Positions 1 to 6,701 of a DNA stretch of 25,978 bases are shown here, piece after piece (positions within the stretch are counted from its first letter, which is position 1; every line of letters begins with the position of its first letter). Made by a program: the position numbers and the translations under genes. This DNA comes from Micromonospora_J zhanjiangensis (lineage in GTDB: Bacteria; Actinomycetota; Actinomycetes; Mycobacteriales; Micromonosporaceae): contig NZ_JBHSBN010000046.1 of assembly GCF_042650605.1 (NCBI RefSeq), positions 1 through 25,978 on the forward strand, read 5' to 3'. The notes under the pieces were generated by a model. It searched no databases, was not told the origin of the DNA, and was given only the letters and a program-made list of their open reading frames with translations.

Positions 1-1
1 G

Positions 2-88
2 ACCTTCTACGTGACCCGCAATGGCCGCCGGATCGCCGCCATCGTGCCGGTTCCCGTGGCCGAGCAAAGTGAGCAGGCGCGAGGTTAA
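2..88 (+). CDS. Phd/YefM-type antitoxin, C-terminal tail (partial)
   Basis: The window opens inside a reading frame that runs to a TAA at 86-88 and encodes 28 visible residues. The segment FYVTRNGRRIAAIVPV resembles the Phd/YefM fold core, in which a strand carrying 'V-T-x-N-G-R-x-x-A' is followed by a hydrophobic V/I-rich strand; proteins of this family bind and neutralise a RelE- or Doc-like toxin and repress their own operon. The N-terminal DNA-binding part lies outside the window. No toxin gene follows: the next 80 bases hold nothing recognisable and then the broken end of a glycosyltransferase begins on the other strand. A toxin encoded upstream cannot be excluded. The call rests on one short motif. 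Confidence 0.5.
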   Translation, partial: TFYVTRNGRRIAAIVPVPVAEQSEQARG

Positions 89-102
89 GGCACTGCTCGG
101 GC

Positions 103-1385
103 CTAGCGGCCCTCCCAGCGCGGGCCTTCACCCCCGACCTGAAGGCCGGAGCACTGGCCCGCATTCCGGTAGCACCAGCGGTACCGCTGCCGCCACAGCT
201 GGCGCAACGACGCCGGCGCCTCGGTCCAGGCGATGGCGCGTTCCTCGTACACCACCTCCCAGCCGGCCCGCAGCACGGCCATGGTGAGGTCGGTGTCCTC
301 GGCGAGAGTGCCGGTCGGCACCCCGCCGACGGCGGCGAACACCTCGCGCCGGAAGGCGCCGATGGCGCCCGGGATGGTGGGCATGCAGCCCAGGACGTCG
401 TACATCCGGCGGTCGAGGTTGAAGCCGATGACGTACTCCAGGTGTTGCCAGCGGCCCAACAGCCGGCGGCGGTTGGCCACCTTGGTGTTGCCGGAGATGG
501 CGCCCACCGCTGGGTCGGCGAAGCCCTGCACCAGGTGGTGAACGGTGTCCGGCTGGAACACGGTGTCCCCGTCGACGAGCACCAGCAGGTCGCCGCGGGC
601 GTGTCGGGCACCGGTGTTCAGGGCGGCCGGCTTGCCCGCGTTGGCCTGCCGGATCACCCGTACGCCGCGCAGCCCGAGGGCCGCCACGATGTCCGCGGTG
701 CCGTCGCTGGAGCCGTCGTCCACCACGATCACCTCCAGCCGCGGGTACCGGCTGTCCACCAGCGAGCGCACGGTGGCGGCGATGTTGGCCGCCTCGTTGT
801 ACGCGGGCACGATCACCGAGACCGGGGCGAGGATCTCGCCGGGCCGCTCACGGCGGCGACGGACCCGGCGCAGGTGCACCCGGGCGCAGACCAGTTGCAC
901 CGCCAACCGGCCCAGCCCCAGCACCAGGGCGACGGCGAGCAGGCCGGCAGGGTCGCGACGTCGGCGTGGGTGAAGGTGTGCGAGCCGATCTCGTGCCCCT
1001 CGGCCAGGATCCGGCGGGCCAGCTCGGGATGCTCGTTGACCCGGGCGCCGAGCACGAAGAACGTCGCGTGCGCGCCGTGTTTGCGCAGCACGTCGAGCAC
1101 CGCCGGGGTCCACCGCGGGTCGGGTCCGTCGTCGAAGGTCAGTGCGATCGTGCGGGCCGGCATGGACCGGCTGGTCGGGGTCTTGCCGTCCAGCCGGAGC
1201 ACCGGGCCGCCCCGGACGATGTCGGCCGGTGCCGGTGGCGACTGGCCGGGTACGGCGCGGCCCGAGCCACCGCCGAGGCCCACCGCGTAGCCGTGCAGGG
1301 ACAGGCCGGCGAGCAGGACCAGCAGGCCGAGCAGGAGCAGGAACCAGTGTGCCCGCGGATCGCGCCGGGCGACGTGCAACGGCAC
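103..1385 (-). pseudogene. broken bifunctional polysaccharide deacetylase / family 2 glycosyltransferase
   Basis: Two domains of one fused protein family lie in different frames. The 5' part (ATG at 1385) has a membrane segment at residues 13-34, then the NodB deacetylase motifs TFDDGPD (83-89) and SHTFTH (135-140). Just after ADVATLPA (about base 945) the frame fails. The adjoining frame resumes in a transmembrane stretch (GLLAVALVLGLGRLAVQLV) that normally lies after the complete deacetylase domain, so the later deacetylase motifs are missing. The GT2 domain follows with SVIVPAYNEA, VDDGSSDGT, LVDGD, the ED of TLAEDTD and QRYRW (the QxxRW motif of processive synthases). It then ends in unrelated residues and a TAG at 103, so the C-terminal membrane helices are gone. 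An intact relative would remodel or export a surface polysaccharide. Either half could still be expressed, but the whole enzyme cannot be made. A sequencing or assembly fault at the internal junction is possible. Confidence 0.8.
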
Positions 1386-1387
1386 GG

Positions 1388-1822
1388 CTACGGCTTGCCC
1401 GGCGACTTGCCGACCTGACCGGGCGGCGTGGCCCGGTGCTGGTGGCCCTTGCCGGGCCGGGGACTGGCCGTCGGCGAGGCGGTGGGCGCCGGGTCCGCCG
1501 GTGCGGTGGTCGCGGTCGTCGGGACGGCGTCGCGGGCCGGGAGCGGATCCGCCGGACGGGACGGGCCGTGGGTGGCGGCCACCTCCTCGGTCACCACGCC
1601 GCGGTCGGACCGGTGCTGGCCGCCGCCGGTGGGCCAGTCGGGGATCGCCGTCGGCGAGCCGCCGAGCAGACCGGCGAAGAGCGCGACGAGGCTGGCCACG
1701 AGGACCGTGCCGGCACCCGTTCCGATCAACACGGTGAGTCGCCGACGCCGGCCGGTCCGGTCGACGAAGACCGGGTCCGAACGGGACGCACGGGTCGTCG
1801 AGATCCGACGGGAGTACCGCAT
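1388..1822 (-). CDS. single-pass membrane protein of unknown function
   Basis: I do not recognise a named family. The product is 144 aa from the ATG at 1822, which has AGAGGTG just upstream; a GTG at 1828 would add two residues but has a poorer ribosome site. It has a basic N terminus (residues 1-28), one hydrophobic segment (about 30-53, LTVLIGTGAGTVLVASLVALFAG as its core) and a long Pro/Ala/Thr/Asp-rich tail that is probably extracytoplasmic and disordered, ending in Lys/Gly/Pro-rich sequence. It ends two bases before the ATG of the broken deacetylase/glycosyltransferase, so the two were one operon and this protein may have been an accessory membrane partner of that enzyme. With the partner broken, its present role is uncertain. 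Confidence 0.65.
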   Translation of the reverse strand: MRYSRRISTTRASRSDPVFVDRTGRRRRLTVLIGTGAGTVLVASLVALFAGLLGGSPTAIPDWPTGGGQHRSDRGVVTEEVAATHGPSRPADPLPARDAVPTTATTAPADPAPTASPTASPRPGKGHQHRATPPGQVGKSPGKP

Positions 1823-2055
1823 TGGCACCTCTTCACAAACAGCATCTCGATCGGACGTACGGGTCCCGCCGAACCCAAACGCGGCCCACGATAGGTGGCC
1901 GGCGACACCAAAAACAAGACATCAAATATCGCGGCGACGGTGAAAAATACCGGGTCGCCCATGCGGTTTGTCCGCGTAACGGAAATGGCGGTTCCGCCGC
2001 TGCGGACCCCGTTTCCGCCGCCGTGTGCGGTCCGCCCCCGCACGACCCCGGTGAC
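1823..2055. other. intergenic region between two minus-strand units
   Basis: This stretch is richer in A/T than its surroundings, particularly 1905-1960, and should hold the promoter of the minus-strand gene that starts at 1822. A loose minus-strand match (TTGTTT, 18-base spacer, TATCGT) is visible but weak. GCGGACC at 2002-2008 pairs with GGTCCGC at 2029-2035 across a 20-base loop, a possible but unconvincing terminator for the sigma-factor operon ending at 2056. GGCGGTTCCGCC at 1987-1998 is a short palindrome of unknown meaning. No gene is seen. Confidence 0.4.
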
Positions 2056-2799
2056 TCATTCGGGCGTCTTCTTCGCGTTCGGGTTGACCCGGTCGTTCTG
2101 CTCTGCGGCCGGCGCCCGACTGTGGGAGGCACTCGGCCGGGGACGCTCCGCCGGGGCGAGCACCACGGCGGCGCAGTAGGCGTACACCTTGTCCGCGCCA
2201 CCCGCCGCGGTCACCAGCGTCCGGTACGCCGGGGTCTGCAGCGCCTTCCCGCGGTCCGCCGCGCCCTTGGCGAGGTAGGCCCTGCACAGCCCGACGGTGG
2301 ACGGCACGCCGGCCGGTCCGGTACCGGTCGACGACGTGCCCGTACCCGTGGCCGGGGCCGGGCCGCCGGGCGGGGTGCGGGCGGGACGGGCGCTGGCCGG
2401 CCCGTCGACCGGGTCGGCGCCGGTCGGCGCGCGCGGCTGGTCCGGCGCCGGCACCGGCGCCGGACCAGCCGCGTCGGCGCCGCCGTGGACGTGGGTGGTC
2501 GCGGCGAACGCGACTCCGGCGGTGGCCGTGGCGGCCGCGACCGCGACCCAGGCGGTTCCGGCGGTACGGCCCCAGCGGCGTCGGGAACCGGCCGGTGGGG
2601 CGTGCCCGGCGGCCCGGGTGGTCCGGAAGGCCAGCACCGCCGCCTCCTCACCGGCGAGTTCACCGGGCCGGGGCGGCGCGGCCGCCGCGGTCAGCAGACC
2701 GGCGAGCGGGTCGCGGTCGGGTGCGGAGTCGCCGAACCCACCCCGCAGCAGCCGCTCCGCCTCCCGGGCGTCCGGCCGACCGTGTCGGCGGATCGTCAT
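2056..2799 (-). CDS. putative membrane-anchored partner of the adjacent ECF sigma factor
   Basis: The product is 247 aa, starting at the ATG at 2799, which has GAGAGG six bases upstream. Residues 1-78 are a charged cytoplasmic domain (MTIRRHGRPDAREAERLLRG). A single hydrophobic segment spans about 80-102. A Pro/Gly/Thr-rich linker runs to about 185, and a compact C-terminal module follows with one Cys near its start (VGLCRAYLAKG) and another near its end (VYAYCAAVV). Similar C-terminal modules (a CRAY-like start, then A-x-GG-x-x-x-V-x-AYC) occur in actinobacterial proteins encoded beside ECF sigma factors; that is recalled knowledge, not a search result. The zinc anti-sigma motif HxxxCxxC is absent. 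The gene lies 22 bases after the sigma-factor gene, so an anti-sigma or sensor role is reasonable but inferred. Confidence 0.6.
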   Translation of the reverse strand: MTIRRHGRPDAREAERLLRGGFGDSAPDRDPLAGLLTAAAAPPRPGELAGEEAAVLAFRTTRAAGHAPPAGSRRRWGRTAGTAWVAVAAATATAGVAFAATTHVHGGADAAGPAPVPAPDQPRAPTGADPVDGPASARPARTPPGGPAPATGTGTSSTGTGPAGVPSTVGLCRAYLAKGAADRGKALQTPAYRTLVTAAGGADKVYAYCAAVVLAPAERPRPSASHSRAPAAEQNDRVNPNAKKTPE

Positions 2800-2821
2800 C
2801 GTCGTCCTCTCAAGGGGCAGG

Positions 2822-3478
2822 TCACTGCGATGTTCGGGGTTGTCCGGGCGGCGGTTCCGCAGCCAGCCCCGGGGGTGCGGAGTCCGGACCGGTACGTGCC
2901 GGGTCGGCCCGTCCGGGCGTGGTCCGGTCCGACCCGAGCGGGTCGTCGTGCTCCAACATCCGGGCCAGCCGGCGCAGCCCGCGGTGGGCGGCGACCCGGA
3001 CGGCGCCGGGGCGTTTGCCGAGCACCCGGGCGACACTTTCGGCGTCCAGCCCGACGACGGAACGCAACAGGACCGCCTCGGCCTCGGTCTTGGGCAGGGT
3101 GGCGATGAGCGCGAGCGCGGACGCGGTGGCGATGCCCTCGCCGGCCCGTTCGGCGGTGTCGTCCCGGGCCGGCAGCTCGGCGAGCGCGTCGACGGGCACC
3201 GAGGTCGCCGGCCGGCGTCGTCGGTAGCGCAGGTGGTCCATGGCCCGGTTGCGGGCGATGGTCACCGCCCACGCCCGGAAGCCCTGCCCACCGTCGAACG
3301 ACCGCAGGTCCCGGGCGATCTGCAGCCAGGTCTCCGAGGCCACGTCCTCGGCGTCGGCACCGACCAGGGCGGTCAGATACCGCAGCAGCCCCGGCTGGAC
3401 GGCCCGGTAGATGAGCCGGAAGGCGTTCTCGTCGCCGGCCTGCGCCGCCCGAACGGACTCGGACAGGTCCGCCGTCAC
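2822..3478 (-). CDS. ECF-subfamily RNA polymerase sigma factor
   Basis: The protein redirects RNA polymerase to a regulon-specific promoter set. Sigma region 2 is clear: AFRLIYRAVQPGLLRYLTAL, then DAEDVASETWLQIARDL, then FRAWAVTIARNRAMDHLRYRRRR. Region 4 follows as LPKTEAEAVLLRSVVGLDAE and SVARVLGKRPGAVRVAAHRG, a helix-turn-helix for the -35 element. A Pro/Gly/Arg-rich tail of about 35 residues follows. I place the start at the GTG at 3478 (VTADLSESVRAAQ) because this fits where the sigma fold begins and because codons upstream lose the strong G/C bias at third positions. An in-frame ATG at 3604 would add 42 low-complexity residues and remains possible. The gene is the first of a two-gene operon with a membrane partner. 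A candidate self-recognised promoter lies at 3661-3687. Confidence 0.88.
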   Translation of the reverse strand: MTADLSESVRAAQAGDENAFRLIYRAVQPGLLRYLTALVGADAEDVASETWLQIARDLRSFDGGQGFRAWAVTIARNRAMDHLRYRRRRPATSVPVDALAELPARDDTAERAGEGIATASALALIATLPKTEAEAVLLRSVVGLDAESVARVLGKRPGAVRVAAHRGLRRLARMLEHDDPLGSDRTTPGRADPARTGPDSAPPGLAAEPPPGQPRTSQ

Positions 3479-3604
3479 GACGGTCGTGCCCGCCGACGGT
3501 GTGCCGCGGGTACGGTCCACGCCCGCCGTCCGGTCACCATTTCCCGCCTCGCACCCGACTCCCCCGTCACCCGAATTCGCCGTCCCGGCCAAAAGGGTGA
3601 TCAT

Positions 3605-3922
3605 GCCGTCTCGCCCGATTCGAATCCGCCCCGGGAATTGTGAGATTCACCGGAATGTCGCGACGGCGCGTCGACGTAACGGATTCCGGCCCCGTTTCGC
3701 TCCCGACCCGGAACGGCGCATCGGAATGGTCCGCCCGGTCGGCCCGCGAACATACCGCACCGACCGCCAAGATCCACAAATGGAGGGACAGCCACCTCAT
3801 CGCCATGACCGTCGGGAGCGCACAAGTCGTAGAGCGCCGGGCCGGGTCCGCGACGTTACATCCCGGCACCGGCGCGGCCGGACGGGCGGGCGACGGCGAC
3901 GCGCGCCGGTCGGCCCGGATCG
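3605..3922. other. non-coding stretch upstream of the sigma-factor operon
   Basis: Apart from the candidate ECF promoter at 3661-3687, nothing recognisable is seen. Codon bias in all frames is poor and no frame has a convincing ribosome site. It separates the minus-strand sigma-factor operon from the 3' end of the minus-strand membrane gene at 3963. Confidence 0.5.
3661..3687 (-). promoter_or_regulatory. candidate ECF-type promoter upstream of the sigma-factor gene
   Basis: On the minus strand GGAAT (3683-3687) is followed after exactly 17 bases by CGTCG (3661-3665), the layout of many ECF promoters (GGAAY-N16/17-CGTC). Transcription would start near 3654, giving a leader of about 50 bases to the ATG at 3604 or about 175 bases to the GTG at 3478. 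This suggests autoregulation. Matches of this length occur by chance in GC-rich DNA. Confidence 0.35.
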
Positions 3923-3955
3923 CGCCGGTCCGACCCCCGCGGAGCCGGACCGGCG
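3923..3955 (-). terminator. hairpin terminator after the membrane gene
   Basis: CGCCGGTCCG (3923-3932) pairs perfectly with CGGACCGGCG (3946-3955) over a 13-base loop. It lies 7 bases beyond the stop codon of the minus-strand gene that ends at 3963. There is no T-run, as is usual in high-GC actinomycetes. Confidence 0.55.
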
Positions 3956-3962
3956 GTACGAC

Positions 3963-4601
3963 TCAGCGCCGCGTCTCGGACTCGCGCAGCGCGTCGGCCC
4001 AGTGGCCGGAACCGACCCGGGTGGGCAGCGGGTCGCCGGGTTCCCGGATAACGGCGTGCTCACCGGTGTGTTCGCTCGACGCGGCACCGAGGCCGGTCGC
4101 GCCGAGCGGACGGTCCCGGTCGAGGGTCACCGGCTCGGCGGGCCGCCGGTCGTCGCCGGCCCAGTCGCCCTCGGGTCGCGGCCAGCGCCGCCACCGCTGC
4201 ACGCTGAGCACCGCCACCAGCAACGCCGCGCCCAGCAGCATGGTCGTGCCGGAGCGGACCGGGGTGGCCAGGTCGATCCGCTGACCGACGACCGACAGTT
4301 TGTGCCCGAGCAGGTCGATCAGCCAGCCGGGACGGGTCGCCATGGCGAGGTAGCTGCCCGCGTACACGGCGCCGGTCAGCACGGCGCCCAACGGGGAGAA
4401 CCGCAGCGTCGCGATCAGCCCGAGCAGCAGGCCGGCGCCGGCCAGCAGCGCCGCCGTCTGGACGTACTGGCCACCGTTGAAGGTGCCGCTGTCCTGCGCC
4501 TTGTCGTACGCGGACAGTGACCGCGCCTGGCCGAGAGCGAGCAGCAGCCAAGCCAGGGGACCGACGATGACGGCGGCGAGCAGGGTCTTGAGATGTCGCA
4601 T
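3963..4601 (-). CDS. membrane protein with four predicted transmembrane segments
   Basis: The product is 212 aa and I do not recognise a named family. Hydrophobic segments fall at about residues 5-24, 47-64, 68-88 and 118-134. A polar loop (residues 25-46, containing AYDKAQDSGTFNGGQYVQ) lies between the first two. A charged C-terminal tail of about 75 residues, rich in Arg, Asp and Glu, is probably cytoplasmic. The ATG at 4601 lies where strong coding bias begins; no clear Shine-Dalgarno is visible. The gene is transcribed alone, divergently from the small gene before smpB, and ends at its own hairpin. Nothing in the sequence gives a substrate or partner. Confidence 0.7.
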   Translation of the reverse strand: MRHLKTLLAAVIVGPLAWLLLALGQARSLSAYDKAQDSGTFNGGQYVQTAALLAGAGLLLGLIATLRFSPLGAVLTGAVYAGSYLAMATRPGWLIDLLGHKLSVVGQRIDLATPVRSGTTMLLGAALLVAVLSVQRWRRWPRPEGDWAGDDRRPAEPVTLDRDRPLGATGLGAASSEHTGEHAVIREPGDPLPTRVGSGHWADALRESETRR

Positions 4602-4829
4602 CCGGGCACCGTAACCGCGCCCGCCGCCGATGGGAACCGGGCGACCTGACCGTCGCTCCGGGGTGACGGTGCGTGTTTCCGTCAGGTGGTGCTGCCGGGC
4701 CGCAACAGGACCTTGGTCCAGCCCTGTCCCGGGGGGCAGGTGTGCCCTGAACCGAACGGCCGTCGGGCATGTGGCGGCGGCGGCGAAACCGAATGGTCGC
4801 CGACCGGTACGCCGTGCCAGGATCACCCG

Positions 4830-5081
4830 GTGACCAGCCCCGCCACCCACACCGAGTACGGCGACCGACGGGCCGCCCTGGCCGGGGAGCTGCGCACCCC
4901 TGTCGGTTCGCAGGTCCACGGGCTCGCCCTGACCGGCGCCGCGGACCGGGCCGAGGTGGCCCGGTTGCCGGCCGCCGGGCGGACCCCGCTGCCGCCGGAG
5001 CCGGACCTGGCAGCGGTCTCCGCCTGGTCGGTCCAGGCGCACCGCCGGCATTGGGGTTGGACCACCGCGAGGGAGGCGTGA
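4830..5081 (+). CDS. small conserved-looking protein coupled to smpB
   Basis: The frame from a GTG at 4830 encodes 83 aa (starting VTSPATHTEYGDRRAALAGE) and ends with a TGA at 5079-5081, two bases before the ATG of smpB. The 3' end of this frame also contains the GGGAGG ribosome site of smpB, so translation of the two is probably coupled. G/C-ending codons dominate, which supports a real gene. There is no signal peptide, membrane segment or Cys/His cluster; the end is basic and aromatic (HRRHWGWTT). An AGGA lies about 11 bases before the GTG. I recognise no family and assign no function. Confidence 0.55.
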   Translation: MTSPATHTEYGDRRAALAGELRTPVGSQVHGLALTGAADRAEVARLPAAGRTPLPPEPDLAAVSAWSVQAHRRHWGWTTAREA

Positions 5082-5083
5082 CG

Positions 5084-5572
5084 ATGGGCAGGCAGACCGG
5101 TCGTACGGTGGTCGCGTCGAACCGGAAGGCGCGGCACGAGTACACCGTCCTCAAGACGTACGAGGCGGGCATCGTGCTGGTCGGCACCGAGGTGAAGTCG
5201 CTGCGGGCCGGCCGGGTGTCGCTGGTCGACGCGTTCGCCCAGGAGCGGGACGGCGAGCTGCTGCTGTACGGCCTACACATCGCCGAGTACGCGCACGGCA
5301 CCTGGACCAACCACCAGCCCCGCCGGATCCGCAAGCTGCTGCTGCACCGGGTCGAGATCGACCGGATCCTGGATCGGCTGCGGGAGACCGGGCTGACGTT
5401 GGTGCCGTTGTCGATGTACTTCGACAACGGTTGGGCCAAGGTCGAACTCGGGCTGGCCCGGGGCCGGCGCTCCTACGACAAGCGGCAGGCGATGGCCGAG
5501 CGGGACGCCAACCGGGAGATCGCCCGGGAGCTGGGCCGGCATCTCAAGGGGCGGCGTCCAGGTAACCGTTGA
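5084..5572 (+). CDS. smpB: SsrA-binding protein SmpB (trans-translation)
   Basis: SmpB binds tmRNA and delivers it to ribosomes stalled on broken messages, so that the nascent chain is tagged and the ribosome freed. The 162-aa product has the family landmarks in order: VASNRKARHEYTVLKTYEAGIVLVGTEVKSLR at the N terminus, the central IAEYAHGTW and NHQPRRIRKLLLHR, then LVPLSMYFDNGWAKVELGLARGRRSYDKR, and a basic C-terminal helix (IARELGRHLKGRRPGNR) of the kind that reads the empty mRNA channel. The length is normal. GGGAGG lies seven bases before the ATG at 5084. The tmRNA gene itself is not in the window. The last 29 bases overlap the 3' end of the opposing phosphotransferase gene. Confidence 0.97.
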   Translation: MGRQTGRTVVASNRKARHEYTVLKTYEAGIVLVGTEVKSLRAGRVSLVDAFAQERDGELLLYGLHIAEYAHGTWTNHQPRRIRKLLLHRVEIDRILDRLRETGLTLVPLSMYFDNGWAKVELGLARGRRSYDKRQAMAERDANREIARELGRHLKGRRPGNR

Positions 5573-6530
5573 GGTACCGCCAGGACGCGGCGGTGTCCGC
5601 GCCGGTACCGTGCGGCCCGCGTAGTTCGACGACGTACCCGGCGATGTCGGCCAGTTCCCAGCGCAGCCGGTAGTGGGCGAGGGCGGTCGGGTCGACCGGG
5701 CGGCCGGTGGCGGACGCGTAGCGCCGCAGCAGGTCGTCCGCGTCGTCGGCACCGTGGGTGAGCAGCCACAGGTCCCGCTCGGGCGGCGCGAGGCGGACCG
5801 TCTCCCAGTCGACGAGCCGCAGACCGGCCGGGTGCCGGATCAGGTTGCCCGGGTGCGGCTCGCCGTGCGTGACCACCCAGCCGGACGCGCCGGCGCGGAC
5901 GTGTGCGACCTGCCGGTCGAAGTCGCCCAACAGCCGCCGCACGTGGTCGGCCCGACCGGCCAGCAGCCGGCGGGTCGGATCGGCGTACGGGCCGCCGGTC
6001 CAGGGCCGGTCGAGGGCGGTCAGGGCGTCGTGCAGGCCGGCCCGGTCGGGCAGGCTCGGATCGGCGCGGGCCGGCCGGGCACCGGCGAGCGGGGTGGCCC
6101 GGTGCAGGGCGACCAGCAGGTCCAGCACCTCGGCCCGGTCCGTGGGCCGGTGCGGGCCGAACCGGCCCGCCTCGCCCTGGACGGTCGGGAACACCGAGAC
6201 GGCGTACCGGGGATCGAGCCGGGCCACGGCGGCGCCGGACCGGGTCGGCACCGGCGCGACCACGAACTCCAGGCCGGCGTCCTGGCGCAGCGCGAGCGCG
6301 GTGCCGAGGGCGCGGTCGAGCGCGGCGAAGGTGTCGTCCCGCGGTCCGTCCTGCCGATCGAGGTCGTCGACCGTCACGAACCAGTCCGTTCCGCCGTCGT
6401 CCCGCACCGACCAGTGGTAGCTGCCGAAGCCCACCGGCCGGTACGTCACCGCCCGGACGGTGAGTCCCCACCCGTCGGCCAGGGCCGCGATCAGCGCCGC
6501 GTCCTCGAATCCGTCCGGTCTCTCTTCCAT
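5544..6530 (-). CDS. aminoglycoside phosphotransferase-family kinase
   Basis: The 328-aa product has the APH (protein-kinase-like) fold signatures. The N-lobe has VTYRPVGFGSYHWSVRDDGG and the following strand WFVTVDD. The C-lobe has the catalytic-loop motif THGEPHPGN (H222, G223, E224) and the metal-binding LVDWE (D241). In most APH enzymes the first motif reads HGD, so Glu replaces the usual catalytic Asp; I recall HGE in other actinobacterial members of this superfamily. The family phosphorylates aminoglycosides, spectinomycin, homoserine, choline or other small alcohols, and the substrate here cannot be read from the sequence, so a resistance role should not be assumed. The start is the ATG at 6530, within MEERPDGFEDAALIAALADG. 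The gene overlaps smpB tail to tail by 29 bases. Confidence 0.82.
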   Translation of the reverse strand: MEERPDGFEDAALIAALADGWGLTVRAVTYRPVGFGSYHWSVRDDGGTDWFVTVDDLDRQDGPRDDTFAALDRALGTALALRQDAGLEFVVAPVPTRSGAAVARLDPRYAVSVFPTVQGEAGRFGPHRPTDRAEVLDLLVALHRATPLAGARPARADPSLPDRAGLHDALTALDRPWTGGPYADPTRRLLAGRADHVRRLLGDFDRQVAHVRAGASGWVVTHGEPHPGNLIRHPAGLRLVDWETVRLAPPERDLWLLTHGADDADDLLRRYASATGRPVDPTALAHYRLRWELADIAGYVVELRGPHGTGADTAASWRYLNGYLDAAP

Positions 6531-6590
6531 GGGCGACGATCATGCCGGCCCTCGGGTGCGCCGGAAACCCGTTTTCCGACCGGTCCCGCC

Positions 6591-6645
6591 TCGGGTGGAG
6601 GCACCGACCGTCGACCCCGCCGCGACGGTCGGTGTCTCCACCCGA
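6591..6645. terminator. very long hairpin, terminator of the radical SAM operon
   Basis: Bases 6591-6613 pair with 6623-6645 to give a 23-bp stem with a single G-U pair (6601 with 6635) and a 9-base loop (ACCCCGCCG). It lies 57 bases beyond the stop of the minus-strand radical SAM gene (6702) and 60 bases upstream of the minus-strand kinase gene (6530). Termination of the first unit is the simplest reading. The stem is longer than termination needs. Confidence 0.65.
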
Positions 6646-6701
6646 CAGCGGCGGTTTCCGTGAACCTTCGGCTCACCCTGGCCACGGAGCGCGGGTGGCC
6701 G

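Noticed and set aside
1987..1998. Palindrome GGCGGTTCCGCC as an operator
   Set aside because: Short GC palindromes are frequent by chance here, and it is not positioned on a recognisable promoter.
5573..6000. tmRNA (ssrA) gene expected near smpB
   Set aside because: The DNA after smpB is fully occupied by the opposing kinase gene with normal coding bias; no tmRNA-like ends were seen elsewhere.
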